55,219 bases of DNA from a virus. Location: positions 1 to 55,219 of the IMG/VR virus record IMGVR_UViG_3300017613_000358, one strand, 5' to 3'. Position numbers and translations under genes: made by a program. Below the pieces are notes generated by a model that saw only the letters and a program-made list of their open reading frames with translations, was not told where the DNA came from and did not search any database. How positions within the stretch are numbered: position 1 is the stretch's first letter; the number at the start of each line of letters is the position of its first letter. Of this stretch, positions 1 through 6,380 are shown piece after piece.

Positions 1-102
1 GCATATGTTAGAGGTGGATTACCTTGGTCTAGCGGTGAAAGAAGAAGTATGCATACGCAGTATGGATTAGTCGTTTCTAGAAGAGAGGTTATAAAGAAAT
101 AG
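1..102 (+). CDS. C-terminal end of an unidentified protein (partial)
   Basis: Frame 1 is open from the window edge to a TAG at 100-102 and gives 33 residues that include an RGG, a GERRS and a basic end (RREVIKK). One base later the next gene starts, which fits the packed early operon. The RGG-x-W pattern faintly recalls the end of formylglycine-generating-enzyme-like folds, but it is too short to assign. Whether it is coding is inferred only from the open frame and the gene spacing. Confidence 0.35.
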   Translation, partial: AYVRGGLPWSSGERRSMHTQYGLVVSRREVIKK

Positions 103-103
103 A

Positions 104-349
104 ATGAACACAGCAATTATCAGATGTCCCATCTGTGGCATAAAGAATCGTCTCGATGTGTCACTAGAGATGGAAGGAGAACAAGCAAGTTGTGGATCTT
201 GTAACACTACTCTCTGGGTCATTACAGATGAGGACCACGGGAGGATTATTCAAGATCTGAAAAAATCAGCATGTGAAGCGGAAGAGACAATGGATCTAGA
301 TGACCTAGAAAGATTTGCTTCTGCACAAAGAAAGGAGAATGAGAAATGA
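104..349 (+). CDS. Small zinc-ribbon protein
   Basis: 81 residues. A CPIC pair near the N-terminus and a CGSC pair about 20 residues later form a typical four-cysteine zinc ribbon. The rest is acidic and helical (EEKETMDLDDL-like). The CxxCGxxNRLD pattern resembles the C-terminal knuckle of the protein at 7829-8095. The function is unknown; such phage ribbons often bind nucleic acid or RNA polymerase, but nothing here shows which. The ATG lies one base after the previous stop, and the gene's own stop overlaps the next start, which supports an operon. Confidence 0.7.
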   Translation: MNTAIIRCPICGIKNRLDVSLEMEGEQASCGSCNTTLWVITDEDHGRIIQDLKKSACEAEETMDLDDLERFASAQRKENEK

Positions 350-744
350 CTAAGAGAAGAAGGAAGTTATTGCTAATAGCTACTCTAGCAATATCTGGTA
401 GCTTACTATCAACCAACGCAACTAACTTAAGAGGAGAAACTATCAAGAAGCCAATACAGGAAGGCGAGTGCGCACTTATTATGTACACAGGAGATAATTG
501 GTCTGCACAGTATCACCTTACGCTCTATCCTGCAATCATGGGACTTCAAGACGAGTACATAGGCATGAACGCTGTGAAGATAGCCGTTTGGATAGGTCGA
601 TATGGCGTCTACCCCTTCGAGGCTCCCTTCACTGGTGGATTGTTGATAGACTCCTTAGATAGTAATGATATGGAGTTACGCATTACAGATGGCCCTTGCC
701 CTAATATTCCGTGGCCCACACCTTGGGAGGAGGTAATACAATGA
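346..744 (+). CDS. Putative exported or membrane-anchored protein, unknown function
   Basis: 132 residues. The N-terminus is KRRRK followed by a hydrophobic stretch (LLLIATLAISGSLL) and an STNA sequence suitable for signal cleavage around residue 26. This looks like a Sec signal peptide or a single N-terminal anchor. The remainder is rich in W, Y and P and has two cysteines but no recognised motif. The gene overlaps its neighbours at both ends (ATGA at 346-349 and 741-744), so it is translationally coupled. The function is unknown. Confidence 0.65.
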   Translation: MTKRRRKLLLIATLAISGSLLSTNATNLRGETIKKPIQEGECALIMYTGDNWSAQYHLTLYPAIMGLQDEYIGMNAVKIAVWIGRYGVYPFEAPFTGGLLIDSLDSNDMELRITDGPCPNIPWPTPWEEVIQ

Positions 745-1001
745 AAGTAATTAGAGTACTTATTTATGAGGGTAATGAAGAGTGGATTCGTGCTACCTTT
801 GAGCGCAATGCTATAGACAAGAATGGATTTACAATGGGTAACAAAGCTGTCGTAGCACCACATCTGCATTGTAACATAAAAGAAGTCTTTTGCGGGAAGA
901 TCGTACCTCGTACATCGCATTGGGAGCGGGCAGTTACAAGAGAGGAAATAGAAAGTGCGCTAATGGATATTGGCATTGACGATGTATCTAGTTACAAGTA
1001 G
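741..1001 (+). CDS. Hypothetical protein
   Basis: 86 residues starting at the ATG of an ATGA overlap with the preceding stop. GGGAGGAGG lies just upstream as a strong ribosome binding site, so this start is preferred to the ATG 30 bases earlier. The N-terminus reads as a beta strand (MKVIRVLIYEG) followed by mixed alpha/beta sequence. No family is recognised. A strong promoter follows it, so it ends the first small operon. Confidence 0.6.
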   Translation: MKVIRVLIYEGNEEWIRATFERNAIDKNGFTMGNKAVVAPHLHCNIKEVFCGKIVPRTSHWERAVTREEIESALMDIGIDDVSSYK

Positions 1002-1013
1002 GAACAGTAAGAC

Positions 1014-1042
1014 TTGACAACGGATCGAAAATATGCTATAAT
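1014..1042 (+). promoter_or_regulatory. Sigma-70-type promoter with extended -10
   Basis: TTGACA at 1014-1019 and TATAAT at 1037-1042 are both perfect boxes separated by 17 bp. TGC directly before the -10 box makes it an extended -10. Transcription should start near 1049 and drive the accessory gene run from 1087. It is one of the clearest promoters in the window and implies transcription by the host housekeeping holoenzyme. Confidence 0.85.
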
Positions 1043-1086
1043 TGTATCTTTAATCGACAAAATAATATCAGCGAGAAAGGACAAAG

Positions 1087-1959
1087 ATGAATGAGCAGAC
1101 ACAAGAAGGATTGGGAACCATCAGAACGCAGAAAGAAACAACTAAAGAACTACATGAAAGGAGAGAAGCCAATCAGGAGTGTCAGGGGAGCGAAAATCTT
1201 GAAACGATTGATGAGGGTATCCTAATGAAAACAGAACATCCCTACAGCGAAACACTAGCCAGAAAGAAAAGATTAATCCCAGGTTTAACTATCAACAAGA
1301 AAGGAGAAGTGAATTACAATCCACCTTGGAAGAGAGAACTGAAGCCTCTTAGAAGGCCAAAACTTCCTAGGTGTCCACAGAATAAGGACTTAAAGAAACT
1401 GATCGCAAAGATTAACAAGTCTGATGATTCTGAGAGACTCCGTAACTTCAGAGGAAAACGAGTCGGGCATAGCTGGGAGATGATAACATCTGACGGTCAT
1501 GCAGCTATTATTCAGCCTCAGACTTGGAACAGTGACGTGAAGCCTATCACACACTTTGATGAGCTTCCACCATATTACTTCTCTCTCACAGAGGACTTCT
1601 TCTTGCCTCTGAAGCGTCTCTTGCTATGCACTAGTTCTGGGATGGTAGTCTTCGAGATCAATTCAAGATTTACATTCCCATCATTTCAGCATGATCGCGC
1701 AATACTATCTGCATCCATCGAAGATGAGATCGAAGGTAGAGAGTGTGTCTTTCTCTGCGGAGACCGCGACATAGCTCATCCAGTTGCACGATTCGCAATA
1801 AATGCGCATTTTATACTAGATGCCTTCGGGCTATCTCCTGACCTGAGATTCTATTATCGCGCTACGGAAGATAATTTGAATTATGTAACTATCACTCCTG
1901 AAGATACAGACGAATGGCGATATGTTATTATGCCTATGGATGAAGGGGAGAAGGAGTAG
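1087..1959 (+). CDS. Hypothetical protein, first gene after the strong early promoter
   Basis: 290 residues. The first ~45 residues are polar and E/Q/R-rich. An ATG at 1225 (MKTEHPYSE) is an alternative start. A basic stretch follows (KRELKPLRRPKLPRCP), and then a more ordered region of about 170 residues with many aromatic residues. No known motif was recognised. GAAAGGA upstream of 1087 serves as a ribosome binding site and the leader is about 38 nt. The position right behind the promoter suggests strong early expression. Confidence 0.65.
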   Translation: MNEQTQEGLGTIRTQKETTKELHERREANQECQGSENLETIDEGILMKTEHPYSETLARKKRLIPGLTINKKGEVNYNPPWKRELKPLRRPKLPRCPQNKDLKKLIAKINKSDDSERLRNFRGKRVGHSWEMITSDGHAAIIQPQTWNSDVKPITHFDELPPYYFSLTEDFFLPLKRLLLCTSSGMVVFEINSRFTFPSFQHDRAILSASIEDEIEGRECVFLCGDRDIAHPVARFAINAHFILDAFGLSPDLRFYYRATEDNLNYVTITPEDTDEWRYVIMPMDEGEKE

Positions 1960-1962
1960 AAG

Positions 1963-2454
1963 ATGAAAGACAAAGACAAAGATAAAATCTACCTAATAGC
2001 ATCTGGTCGATGGGACGACTACTCCCATCATGCAGTATTCACTGATAAGGAAACTGCGGAAGCAGTCTGCAAGCATGTGAACGAGAAAGATCCACCTTTC
2101 TCTGATGACGATGAGTGGGAAGTAGAGACTTGGGCTGTAGATACTATCTCACTAGATGATCTAAAGCACAAGAAACCATATCAGGTCGTCATCAACAAGT
2201 CGGGCTACATCAAAACTGTGATGGCAGATGAATCATTCAGGTGTATTCTTCGCTACTCTAATTACAGACACAATTTCATGTGCGGGACTGCTACTGAGGG
2301 AATAGTCGAACTCGATCTACGAATAGCTGCTTATGATATACTAGATGCAGAAGCGAGAGCGCAAGCAATAAGAGAGGAGATTATAGCAAAAGGAGAGTGG
2401 CCTAACGAGTCAGAGTTTCTAGATGAGGAAAAGGAGAACAAAGATGAAACTTAA
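1963..2454 (+). CDS. Conserved-type phage hypothetical protein
   Basis: 163 residues. After a lysine/aspartate-rich start it reads IYLIASGRWDDYSHHAVF, then DKETAE. This pattern (short strand, SG-x-W/Y-DY, V-F-T-D-K-E-x-A) recurs in small phage proteins that monitor or modify something still unknown. The acidic C-terminus (EFLDEEKENKDET) overlaps the start of the next gene. It sits three bases after its neighbour with an AAGGAG site. The resemblance is from memory of the pattern only. Confidence 0.65.
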   Translation: MKDKDKDKIYLIASGRWDDYSHHAVFTDKETAEAVCKHVNEKDPPFSDDDEWEVETWAVDTISLDDLKHKKPYQVVINKSGYIKTVMADESFRCILRYSNYRHNFMCGTATEGIVELDLRIAAYDILDAEARAQAIREEIIAKGEWPNESEFLDEEKENKDET

Positions 2455-2728
2455 TACAAACCCAAATGAAGTCTGTGTCGATGGAGCTATTGTCATAATA
2501 GCGTTCTTGGCATCTTGTGGAGGTTCGTACCTTGCGTATCAATTACAGAGCATCATACTTGCTCTATTGTCTGGTATATTAGCTGGCTTAATGGTAGGTT
2601 GTCTAGTAGATCTAGCTAGAGTGAGGCAGATATCTAAAGAAGATGGTGAAGAGTATCATGATTTCAGTGCTCCTAATATGGACTTTAGTCGCGCTAATAG
2701 TAGCGCCGATGATAGGGAGGATTCTTAA
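2444..2728 (+). CDS. Small two-helix membrane protein
   Basis: 94 residues from the ATG at 2444, which has AAGGAG about 10 bases upstream; the ATG at 2423 has no such site. Two hydrophobic segments, about residues 13-33 and 36-58 (GAIVIIAFLASCGGSYLAY and IILALLSGILAGLMVGC), are followed by a charged cytoplasmic tail. The size and two helices resemble a holin, but the early location, far from the lysis genes, argues for another membrane role. The function is unknown. Confidence 0.6.
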   Translation: MKLNTNPNEVCVDGAIVIIAFLASCGGSYLAYQLQSIILALLSGILAGLMVGCLVDLARVRQISKEDGEEYHDFSAPNMDFSRANSSADDREDS

Positions 2729-2730
2729 AG

Positions 2731-3021
2731 ATGAACGTCTCAGAATTGAACCTGAAGAAAGCAGAAGACAAAGATTTATCCATTGAGGAAAAGAAGAATT
2801 GCTTCGTAATGCGATCTATGACTGATCCACAGAAGGCATACTTCATATCCCCCAGAGCTTGCCCTCACTGTGACTCTATCATATGGATATGCACATGCCC
2901 TGACTTTACTATGGGCCGAGCTAGAAGAGGAATCAATCCATTCGCAGATCCGTGCAAGCATGTTAAATTGTTGATGAGTGTTATGAGTGAAGAAGCTAAA
3001 GCGGCGGGGGAGGGTGAGTAG
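2731..3021 (+). CDS. SWIM-type zinc-finger protein
   Basis: 96 residues. The central part reads CTCPDF, then GRARRG, then DPCKHV, which matches the SWIM finger pattern C-x-C-x(n)-C-x-H. A CPHC pair precedes it. SWIM fingers bind nucleic acid or protein partners. The polar tail ends in EGE at a junction whose sequence is repeated at two later gene borders. The zinc finger is clear; the role in the phage is unknown. Confidence 0.7.
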   Translation: MNVSELNLKKAEDKDLSIEEKKNCFVMRSMTDPQKAYFISPRACPHCDSIIWICTCPDFTMGRARRGINPFADPCKHVKLLMSVMSEEAKAAGEGE

Positions 3022-3025
3022 ATGA
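3009..3025 (+). repeat. Gene-junction repeat, copy 1
   Basis: GGAGGGTGAGTAGATGA occurs identically here, at 3570-3586 and at 3798-3814. Each copy joins the last codons of one gene (encoding ...EGE and a stop) to the start codon of the next and supplies the GGAGGG ribosome binding site. The genes on either side are unrelated. Confidence 0.85.
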
Positions 3026-3222
3026 CAGTTAATGAAGCAGTGGTGCGAATTATACGGGAGTTTAGCAAGCCGTCGAATGACGTGCAGAAGTTCGAAGAAA
3101 AGGCAAAGGGCATCATCCAGCAGTGCATCGACGCAGAGCGTGAGCGGTGTGCAGGTATTGCTGATGAGGAAAGCAGTTCTTATGAAATTGCCAAACGGAT
3201 TAGAGAAGGAGGCGCGGAATGA
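3022..3222 (+). CDS. Small hypothetical protein (AERERCAGIA type)
   Basis: 66 residues, mostly helical, with the sequence DAERERCAGIADEE and then a short helix ending in IREGG. This signature is common in small accessory phage proteins of unknown function. It starts directly after the previous stop inside the repeated junction and overlaps the next gene by four bases. Confidence 0.65.
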   Translation: MTVNEAVVRIIREFSKPSNDVQKFEEKAKGIIQQCIDAERERCAGIADEESSSYEIAKRIREGGAE

Positions 3223-3446
3223 GCCTGCTATATAGGTGTGGGAATTGTCGCTTCTTTTATCCTCCTAGTAAGGAGGGTAAACAAGGTCGGTGTAAACGGC
3301 ACGCTCCTCGGACGAGGATACTAATACAAAACAATATCCCTGAATGGTTTGTGGAAGATGCTCCTTGGCTGGACCCTGCTGATTGGTGCGGGGAGTACGA
3401 GGAAGGCGTTTACAGAGACCCGGTACTGGAGGCACGGGATGAGTGA
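3219..3446 (+). CDS. Cysteine-knuckle protein, paralogue of 4004-4366
   Basis: 75 residues. CGNCRFFYP, GRCKRHAP and DWCGEY form a conserved pattern (CxxC, then C, then WCGE) seen in small phage proteins likely to bind zinc or an iron-sulfur centre. The gene at 4004-4366 has the same three elements in the same order, so the two are divergent paralogues about 800 bp apart. It starts at an ATGA overlap. The function is unknown. Confidence 0.7.
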   Translation: MSLLYRCGNCRFFYPPSKEGKQGRCKRHAPRTRILIQNNIPEWFVEDAPWLDPADWCGEYEEGVYRDPVLEARDE

Positions 3447-3582
3447 GGATGAAAAGAAGTTTGAGCAATTCAGGCAGCTACTGGAATCATGGGACCCTGA
3501 TGGGACGCTCTATCCTGCGTTGGCAGTAATGACCTTGGAAGATTTCCTCGTAATCGAGAGGGCAGCAAGGGAGGGTGAGTAG
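3439..3582 (+). CDS. Small hypothetical protein
   Basis: 47 residues from the ATG at 3439 (MSEDEKKFEQF), which overlaps the end of the preceding gene by eight bases. The longer upstream reading would bury this start inside the other gene and has no ribosome binding site. It is helical and acidic, ends in EGE within the second junction repeat, and has no known motif. Confidence 0.55.
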   Translation: MSEDEKKFEQFRQLLESWDPDGTLYPALAVMTLEDFLVIERAAREGE

Positions 3583-3586
3583 ATGA
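3570..3586 (+). repeat. Gene-junction repeat, copy 2
   Basis: The second identical 17-base copy, joining the stop TAG at 3580-3582 to the ATG at 3583. Confidence 0.85.
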
Positions 3587-3810
3587 GCATACAAATTAGC
3601 GCAGAAAAAGATTCTGTTCAGTTAGAAGTTGACATGCGAGCAAAAGCTATCATGGTAGATATGCCTAACACAGAGCTTGCACTTCTTATGCTTACAGAAC
3701 AGTGGACAGAGACGCACAATAAAGTTGTGTCAATCAACTGTGACAAAGAAAACATGATTCGTTTCTTGAAGTTATCTTTATCAATGCTAGAGAATGAGGA
3801 GGGTGAGTAG
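3583..3810 (+). CDS. Small hypothetical protein
   Basis: 75 residues. It has alternating strand-like sequence (MSIQISAEKDSVQLEVDMRAKAI in part) followed by two helices (TELALLMLTEQW and FLKLSLSMLENE). No family is recognised. It is flanked on both sides by the identical junction repeat, so it looks like an exchangeable cassette. Confidence 0.6.
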   Translation: MSIQISAEKDSVQLEVDMRAKAIMVDMPNTELALLMLTEQWTETHNKVVSINCDKENMIRFLKLSLSMLENEEGE

Positions 3811-3814
3811 ATGA
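3798..3814 (+). repeat. Gene-junction repeat, copy 3
   Basis: The third identical 17-base copy, joining the stop at 3808-3810 to the ATG at 3811. Confidence 0.85.
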
Positions 3815-4002
3815 GTCGAGACGATACACCAAGAATAAAGGTGCCTAAGTCTATTTCTGACAGGTTCATTGATCGTTCTGGGACAATGCTCAAGTATTGT
3901 CCTAAGTGTTATTCAAAACTGTATCCAGTCGATGATAAACCGATGCAACAATTAGGCGTTTGCTCATATTGTACTCAACGGACAGAAAGGAAAGGAAAAT
4001 AA
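3811..4002 (+). CDS. Small zinc-ribbon protein
   Basis: 63 residues. CPKC and CSYC, about 22 residues apart, form a four-cysteine zinc ribbon in the C-terminal half. The N-terminal half is basic (RIKVPKSISDRFIDR). It begins in the third junction repeat. Its role is unknown. Confidence 0.65.
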   Translation: MSRDDTPRIKVPKSISDRFIDRSGTMLKYCPKCYSKLYPVDDKPMQQLGVCSYCTQRTERKGK

Positions 4003-4003
4003 G

Positions 4004-4366
4004 ATGCCTAAAGGTCCCAAAGATTTCGGAACCGCATCACCAGAGGAATTACTATCTGATCTCAGCCAGATAGTTCAACCAGAAGAACCTAAAGAAATAA
4101 AACTAGCTTGCGGAATATGCAAATATTACCAAGACCCACATGCTTCTGCTGATGGCATGAGAGAGCTAGGTTCCTGTAATAGATTTCCGCCTAATCCAAC
4201 TGCTTTTAGGACGCAGACTACTCCTTCATTTAATACTGAGTTAGAAGGAGGGGATCACGACATGACGGAGATTGTCCAAGTCACGTCACTATGGCCTGAA
4301 GTACATCCTGAGGTAGATTGGTGCGGAGAGTTTGTTAAGGTAGACTCTGAGAAATTGAACGGGTAA
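4004..4366 (+). CDS. Cysteine-knuckle protein, paralogue of 3219-3446
   Basis: 120 residues. An N-terminal extension of about 40 residues precedes CGICKYYQDP, then GSCNRFPP, then WPEVHPEVDWCGEF. The three cysteine elements match the shorter protein at 3219-3446 in order and spacing style. The last codons and the stop (AACGGGTAA) lie inside a short motif that recurs in three other intergenic spots. The function is unknown. Confidence 0.7.
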   Translation: MPKGPKDFGTASPEELLSDLSQIVQPEEPKEIKLACGICKYYQDPHASADGMRELGSCNRFPPNPTAFRTQTTPSFNTELEGGDHDMTEIVQVTSLWPEVHPEVDWCGEFVKVDSEKLNG

Positions 4367-4372
4367 ACTTTT
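4352..4372 (+). repeat. Inverted-repeat motif Y, copy 1
   Basis: The motif is AARTTKAAYGGGTAAACTT. This copy reads AAATTGAACGGGTAAACTT and overlaps the stop of the preceding gene. The other copies are at 18783-18803 (+), 35319-35339 (-) and 49960-49980 (-). All are oriented with transcription and GGGTAAACTT is invariant. Confidence 0.65.
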
Positions 4373-4376
4373 AATT

Positions 4377-4522
4377 AGTTTTGAGAGAACGGGCTGCGCT
4401 CTCAAGCCTTAGTCAGATCCTTAAATGGTAGACGGGGAGAGCAGTACTAGTCAATGCTCGGTGTCTGTCTATGGGGCGACGGTTTGATCTCCGCCGTAGT
4501 CATAGAATGCTCAGGCAGCCCG
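4377..4522 (+). ncRNA. Structured RNA candidate with long-range pseudoknot (copy 1)
   Basis: The spacer 4367-4551 has no gene. TTGAGAG (4381-4387) pairs with CTCTCAA (4399-4405). The loop segment CGGGCTGC (4390-4397) pairs with GCAGCCCG (4515-4522), giving an H-type pseudoknot. Between the arms are two hairpins: AGAC/GTCT with GAGC/GCTC (4430-4466), and CTATG/CATAG with an inner CGACGG/CCGCCG (4469-4505). The spacer at 13167-13298 has the same start, TTTTGA(G/T)AGAACGG, and the same stem-AAC-stem-G-stem order. It may be a cis-regulatory leader of the gene at 4552 or a processed small RNA. All pairing was found by eye. Confidence 0.55.
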
Positions 4523-4551
4523 CGAATCTCTAGAGAAAGGAGAAAGATAAA

Positions 4552-4914
4552 GTGCCGAAGACAGGACCAAAGAAGAAACTCTACAACTTGACACTACACA
4601 GTCAAACCGAATTGGCCTATGCTATCTCTCACAAGGGATGGGACGTAGAAGAGTCTCCAAGATTAACAGCTATCAAGGACCCACAGAACTGGTTCGAGAT
4701 AAAAAGTGCAGTTAGGAAGGCTATTACGGGAATACCAAAAGGTTCCCATGTCCTAATAGGAGGAATGACGCAAATATCTATTTTGATTCGTGAACTTAAT
4801 ATGTTCAACCTTTATTATGTCAACCTAGATTACTCAGGCTCCAGAACAATTCCTGTAGGTGTATCAGCTCACGAAGGATGGAACAGAGAGGAGAAGTATG
4901 AGCTCGAAAATTAA
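4552..4914 (+). CDS. Hypothetical protein
   Basis: 120 residues from a GTG start with AAAGGAGAAAG about 8 bases upstream. The sequence begins with a basic KTGPKKK, then looks alpha/beta. KGSHVLIGGMTQISILIREL resembles a strand-helix unit. No family is recognised. It is the first gene after the structured spacer, so its expression may be controlled by that RNA. Confidence 0.6.
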   Translation: MPKTGPKKKLYNLTLHSQTELAYAISHKGWDVEESPRLTAIKDPQNWFEIKSAVRKAITGIPKGSHVLIGGMTQISILIRELNMFNLYYVNLDYSGSRTIPVGVSAHEGWNREEKYELEN

Positions 4915-5101
4915 AGAAGAACCAACGACAAGAATGTCATTTGACAAAGATGAACTAGACGTGCTTCTAGTAGCTGTGAACTTCACACTTATTAAACTGA
5001 AAACGCTAACTCAAGCAGACAATCATGACTTGGTTGAGGATCTCGAAGAACTCAGGATGCAACTAGACGAGCGACGTGTGAAATTGGTGATGAGAGGATA
5101 A
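4898..5101 (+). CDS. Small hypothetical protein
   Basis: 67 residues from the ATG at 4898, preceded by GAGAGGAGAAGT; the ATG at 4859 lies inside the previous gene without such a site. The sequence is helical (DELDVLLVAVNFTLIKL, DLVEDLEELRMQLDE) and probably forms a helical hairpin or dimer. No function is recognised. It is directly upstream of the RecD2 N-terminal gene. Confidence 0.55.
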   Translation: MSSKIKEEPTTRMSFDKDELDVLLVAVNFTLIKLKTLTQADNHDLVEDLEELRMQLDERRVKLVMRG

Positions 5102-5105
5102 ATTA

Positions 5106-6080
5106 ATGCCCCAAGAAAAAGACGGAAAGATAATAGTCACAGGGAAGATATTCCGCATCTTCTTCAAGTCTGCGGATTTCGTAATAGCTAAGATAACCAC
5201 AAAGGAGGGCTATGTATCAATCAAGGGCAACATGAGAGCTCTTGACATTGAAAAATTCGACAAGGAACGCAAAGATGTGACCTTCATCGGTACTATGGAG
5301 ACTCATCCAAAGTATGGTGAGCAACTCAAAGTCGATCAGTACCACGAATATTCTATAGTATCGTCTAACGAGATCAACCCATCTACTCTAGCTAAGTTCA
5401 TATCTGACAACCTAGTAGGAGTTGGTCCCGTTAGAGCTGCTCAGGTCGTAACAAATGCTGGCGGTTGTGACGCTCTCATCGAGACTATAGAAAACCATCC
5501 AGAAGATCTAGTCAGATATCATGATTATATTGGCGCACTAGAAGCTGCCGATTTATCGCAAGCATGGGAAACTGAGAAATCTAAGATGGGCGTCCTCAGC
5601 TTCTTCGCAGATCACGGAATTACTGGTACATTCCCTCACAAAATCTACGCTCAGTACGGTGAAGGAGCTATCAATACTGTCAAAACTGATCCCTATATCC
5701 TAATAGATCAGGTAGAGAATATAGGATTCAAGAGGGCAGATGAGATAGCCATGAAGCTTGGAATTAAGAGAGATGCTCCAGTTAGGATCAGAGCTGCCAT
5801 CATCTACGCACTTCAAGTAGCTTGCGAACAGGCAGGCAATTGCTTTCTCACCGAGATGGAACTACTAATGCGTTCCAAGAAAATATTAGGTCTATCAGGA
5901 CTTTATGTTCAAGCTGAACTAGGCAAGATGCTCGAAGCCGGATTACTGACTGAAGATGAGGAACAGGGGATGACTCCTGAAACAGAGAAAATCTTGGTAG
6001 ACGACGGAAAGATTTACCTGAAACACTTCTATAAAACCGAATGTAAGGTTGCAGAAGAGATTACGGAGATGTTATCTTGA
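5106..6080 (+). CDS. RecD2-type helicase, N-terminal domain as a separate gene
   Basis: 324 residues. Residues ~1-85 form an OB-like unit (GKIFRIFFKSADFVIAKI, then GTMETHPKYGEQL). A helix-hairpin-helix region follows (SDNLVGVGPVRAAQVV), then TDPYILI and GFKRADEIAMKLGIK. These are the hallmarks of the N-terminal part of RecD2 (ATP-dependent 5'-3' helicase). The protein stops at YKTECKVAEEITEML, just where the helicase motor normally begins, and no P-loop is present. The motor is encoded at 8885-11179, five genes downstream. The two products presumably associate; that is inference. Confidence 0.8.
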   Translation: MPQEKDGKIIVTGKIFRIFFKSADFVIAKITTKEGYVSIKGNMRALDIEKFDKERKDVTFIGTMETHPKYGEQLKVDQYHEYSIVSSNEINPSTLAKFISDNLVGVGPVRAAQVVTNAGGCDALIETIENHPEDLVRYHDYIGALEAADLSQAWETEKSKMGVLSFFADHGITGTFPHKIYAQYGEGAINTVKTDPYILIDQVENIGFKRADEIAMKLGIKRDAPVRIRAAIIYALQVACEQAGNCFLTEMELLMRSKKILGLSGLYVQAELGKMLEAGLLTEDEEQGMTPETEKILVDDGKIYLKHFYKTECKVAEEITEMLS

Positions 6081-6104
6081 TGAACAAACAAATAGAGGCA
6101 CAGG

Positions 6105-6380
6105 ATGAGTGACAACAAAGAGCACTTAGAGCGATTTATACAGCGGTTGACGCATACTCAGGTGAGAGAACTTTGGGATGAACGTGAAGCTCTTCGCAAG
6201 GAGAAGGCACGACTGGATGCGCTGCTTACTGAAATGCTGGAGTGGCACCACAGCGAAGCTACAAAGGTTGGCAATGAGTACTTCCTGTACTTTGAGAGAG
6301 AGGGTGCGGAAGACTTCATAGAGTATAAAGGCGCAACCATGAAAGAAGCACTGGACGAACTAATGGGAGGCACGGAATGA
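6105..6380 (+). CDS. Hypothetical coiled-coil protein
   Basis: 91 residues. The first two thirds form a charged helix (RELWDEREALRKEKARLDALLTE in part) typical of a coiled coil. The C-terminal part is acidic with aromatic residues. It overlaps the next gene by four bases (ATGA at 6377-6380). It lies between the two RecD2 parts, but nothing links it to helicase function. Confidence 0.6.
   Translation: MSDNKEHLERFIQRLTHTQVRELWDEREALRKEKARLDALLTEMLEWHHSEATKVGNEYFLYFEREGAEDFIEYKGATMKEALDELMGGTE

Noticed and set aside
2444-2728. Holin call for the early two-helix membrane protein
   Set aside because: It has the right topology but lies in the early region on the opposite strand from the lysis-like cassette, which has its own holin-like gene.
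4469-4505. tRNA-like T-arm (GGTTTGATC) in the first structured spacer
   Set aside because: No acceptor stem, anticodon arm or D-arm can be laid out around it. The segment pairs better as part of the CTATG/CATAG hairpin.
4377-4522. HDV-like self-cleaving ribozyme in the structured spacer
   Set aside because: The order stem 1, stem 2, stem 1', hairpins, stem 2' resembles HDV. But there is no third hairpin between the stem 2 strand and stem 1' (only one G), and I see no matching catalytic-core sequence.
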